This document shows positions 6,416 to 8,033 of a DNA stretch of 8,033 bases, in pieces; the stretch's first letter is position 1, and each line of letters begins with the position of its first letter. Source of the DNA: Chloroflexota bacterium (lineage in GTDB: Bacteria; Chloroflexota; Chloroflexia; Chloroflexales; Kallotenuaceae); NCBI GenBank assembly GCA_019240175.1, contig JAFAYS010001149.1:1-8033 (forward strand), given 5' to 3'. The notes under the pieces are model-generated. The model was not told the DNA's origin. It did not search any database and worked only from the letters and a program-made list of their open reading frames with translations. Made by a program: the position numbers and the translations under genes.

Positions 6416-7240
6416 TTATGCCAGATCGCGGCGGGCGAAGATCAGCGCGGCCAGGGCGGTTGCGATCACAATCCAGCCGCCGAGCACCAGCCACGCGCCG
6501 ATCGGAACCGCGCCGGTTGCCAGGATCGCCTGCGGATCGTAGTGCTGCCAGGGGTTGAGCGCGCCCAGCGGCGACTCCGCGATCGCCGGGATCACGTCGA
6601 GCAGAAACGAGACCAGGGTCCACGCGCTGGTCAGCCCCACCACACGCCCTGTTCGATTGTCCCAGCTTGAGATCACCAGCGCGCCGGCTCCTAGCGCCGC
6701 GAAAAGCAGCCAGGCCACCAGCGCGATTAGCAGGTAGCGACTGAGTGGCACTGGTTCGGGCAGCGCAGTCGTCCACACGCCGAGCGCCATACCCAACCAG
6801 CCCAGCAGCGCGATCAGGCCAGCGCCCAGCATGAGCTCAAGCGCTTTGCCCAGCACCAGCGCCCAGCGCGGCACGGGACGGCTGAGCAGCAGGTAGATCG
6901 ATCCGCGCTCGATCTCGCCGGCCAGCGCGTCGGTGGCGCGCCCAACCACAAAGGCCGAGCCAAAGCCCAGAAAGACCGGATGGAAAAAGCCCAGCGCCAG
7001 GTAGTTGAGCAGACCAAAGCCGGCCTGCAAGCTCGGCGCGATTTTGAGCAGGCGGCGCAGCCCCAGCGGAAACGTGCGCACCACGCCTTCCACGGCGGCA
7101 ATCCCGCCGATCGCCGGGTAGCTCGCGACCAGGATGTAGTGAAACAGCCCAGCGCCGATCGCCAGGGCCAGCAGCGAGCCGCGCTTGCGCCACAGCGTCG
7201 CACGGGCGATCTCGATCGCGGCGAGCAGCGCGCTACGCAT
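6416..7240 (-). CDS. ABC-2 type transporter permease subunit
   Basis: The 274-residue protein is an integral membrane subunit with about six hydrophobic segments (roughly 21-40, 80-100, 127-155, 168-190, 199-217 and 246-268). The stretch GEIERGSIYLLLSRPVPR (108-125) is the hallmark loop of ABC-2 permeases (usually GE..GT...LL..P..R), and the C-terminal FARRDLA resembles the usual F..RD ending. It would pair with the ATP-binding protein encoded just upstream to export an unidentified substrate such as a drug, lipid or peptide. The ATG at 7238-7240 lies inside the end of the ATPase gene, an 8-bp overlap that suggests translational coupling. A large loop between segments 1 and 2 (about 41-79) is amphipathic with basic residues. 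No terminator is obvious after its stop; the next gene on the strand is the esterase, 142 bases on. Confidence 0.9.
   Translation of the reverse strand: MRSALLAAIEIARATLWRKRGSLLALAIGAGLFHYILVASYPAIGGIAAVEGVVRTFPLGLRRLLKIAPSLQAGFGLLNYLALGFFHPVFLGFGSAFVVGRATDALAGEIERGSIYLLLSRPVPRWALVLGKALELMLGAGLIALLGWLGMALGVWTTALPEPVPLSRYLLIALVAWLLFAALGAGALVISSWDNRTGRVVGLTSAWTLVSFLLDVIPAIAESPLGALNPWQHYDPQAILATGAVPIGAWLVLGGWIVIATALAALIFARRDLA
7233..7240 (-). other. 8-bp stop/start overlap (ATGCGTAG) of ATPase and permease
   Basis: The ATPase stop TAG (7235-7233) lies within the third codon region of the permease, whose ATG begins at 7240. Such overlaps normally indicate translational coupling in an operon and keep subunit amounts in step. 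Confidence 0.85.
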
Positions 7241-8033
7241 CGTCGGCTTCGGGGCGATAGTGCTGCAAAAACACGTCGGCCAGCGAGGGCGGCTCGATCG
7301 TTACGTCGCGCACGGGTAGCGTTGCCAACAGCTGCAGCAGCGGCTGAAGCTCAGCCACGCTAAAGTGCCAGCGCTCCTCGGCGTAGCGCAGATCTGCCAC
7401 GCTGGGCAGCGCCGCCAGCAGCGCCTCGATCGATTGATCCTCGACGTGCAGCGTAACCTGCCGCCGCATGTTGCGCCGCAGCCCGGCAATCCGATCGACC
7501 GCGATCAAGCGTCCGCCGCGAATCAGCGCCACGCGATCGCACAGCTCCTCGACTTCGCTGAGTACATGCGACGAGAAGAAGATTGTTGCGCCGCGCTGCC
7601 GGGCCGCTTGCAGCAGCATGAAAAGCGCGCGCTTGCCCAGCGGATCGAGACCCTCGGTCGGCTCGTCCAGGATCAGCACGCTGGGCTGGTGCTGCAAGCC
7701 CTGGATCAGGTTGATCTTCTGGCGTGTGCCACGCGACAGCGCGCCGATCGGACGGCGCAGATCTTGAGGTGCTAGATCCAGCGCCTCGCGCACCACCTCA
7801 CGATCGAGTGGCGGACGACGCTGCAAGCGCGCCAGCTCATCCAGCAGTCGCGCGCCGGTGGTAGCTGGATCGAGACCGGCGACATCCGGCACAAAGCCAA
7901 GCTCGGCCCGCGCCCGCAGCGCCTCGTCAGGCCGTGACATGTCGAAGCCCGCCAGCCGAATCGTGCCGGCGGAAGGACGCAAAAATCCTGTCAGCAGCCG
8001 GATCGTGGTGGTCTTGCCCGCGCCGTTGGGCCC
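7233..8033 (-). CDS. ABC transporter ATP-binding protein (N-terminus beyond window)
   Basis: At least 266 residues are present; the frame is open to the window edge and the first visible residues are the Walker A motif GPNGAGKTTT, so about 30-40 N-terminal residues are missing. The signature motif is LSRGTRQK (fragment residues 99-106), Walker B is LILDEP (120-125), the D-loop is GLDP (128-131) and the switch His is in FFSSHVLSE (H156). This is the NatA/CcmA-like class that drives ABC-2 exporters. The Q-loop position reads GFVPD, with Asp instead of Gln; acidic residues at this site are common in this class (often Glu). After the nucleotide-binding core, residues about 185-266 form the C-terminal extension with beta-alpha-beta character that ends LADVFLQHY, also typical. 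The TTG at 7982 is an internal Leu codon, not the start. Confidence 0.95.
   Translation of the reverse strand, partial: GPNGAGKTTTIRLLTGFLRPSAGTIRLAGFDMSRPDEALRARAELGFVPDVAGLDPATTGARLLDELARLQRRPPLDREVVREALDLAPQDLRRPIGALSRGTRQKINLIQGLQHQPSVLILDEPTEGLDPLGKRALFMLLQAARQRGATIFFSSHVLSEVEELCDRVALIRGGRLIAVDRIAGLRRNMRRQVTLHVEDQSIEALLAALPSVADLRYAEERWHFSVAELQPLLQLLATLPVRDVTIEPPSLADVFLQHYRPEADDA

Overview
The window reads as a chromosomal segment of a GC-rich, free-living bacterium. Strong Shine-Dalgarno sequences precede most genes, there is one perfect sigma-70 type promoter, and the tRNA genes encode their own CCA. The secreted PQQ-type sugar dehydrogenase carries PKD, PA14 and malectin-like modules, the tetranucleotide GATC is strongly over-represented, and there is a perfect palindrome in the gap between two converging genes. 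This combination is most reminiscent of Chloroflexota (class Chloroflexia), but that is inference with moderate to low confidence; no ribosomal RNA or other decisive marker is present.

Layout. Positions 1-311 hold a stable-RNA locus: a consensus promoter, tRNA-Asp(GTC), an intrinsic terminator, a second identical tRNA-Asp(GTC), and another terminator. A minus-strand class I SAM-dependent methyltransferase (348-1091) converges on this locus. A 239-base divergent intergenic region (1092-1330) separates it from a plus-strand pair: a large exported multidomain sugar dehydrogenase (1331-4342) and, 39 bases later, a cytoplasmic aldo/keto reductase (4382-5239). The gap that follows holds an 11-bp perfect hairpin between converging genes. 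Then come, on the minus strand, a hormone-sensitive-lipase family esterase (5329-6273), an ABC-2 type permease (6416-7240) and its ATP-binding protein (7233-8033). The ATPase runs off the right edge, with its Walker A motif in the last bases of the window.

How the parts fit. The ATPase and permease overlap by 8 bp and form an ABC-2 exporter operon whose start lies outside the window. The dehydrogenase and reductase are probably co-transcribed and may act on related carbonyl or sugar substrates, one outside and one inside the cell. The methyltransferase and the esterase look like stand-alone genes. I see no mobile element, CRISPR array, phage gene or clearly novel defence or biosynthetic system. 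The region is largely ordinary metabolic DNA; its more unusual points are the twin tRNA genes split by a terminator, the modular dehydrogenase, the intergenic palindrome and the GATC enrichment.
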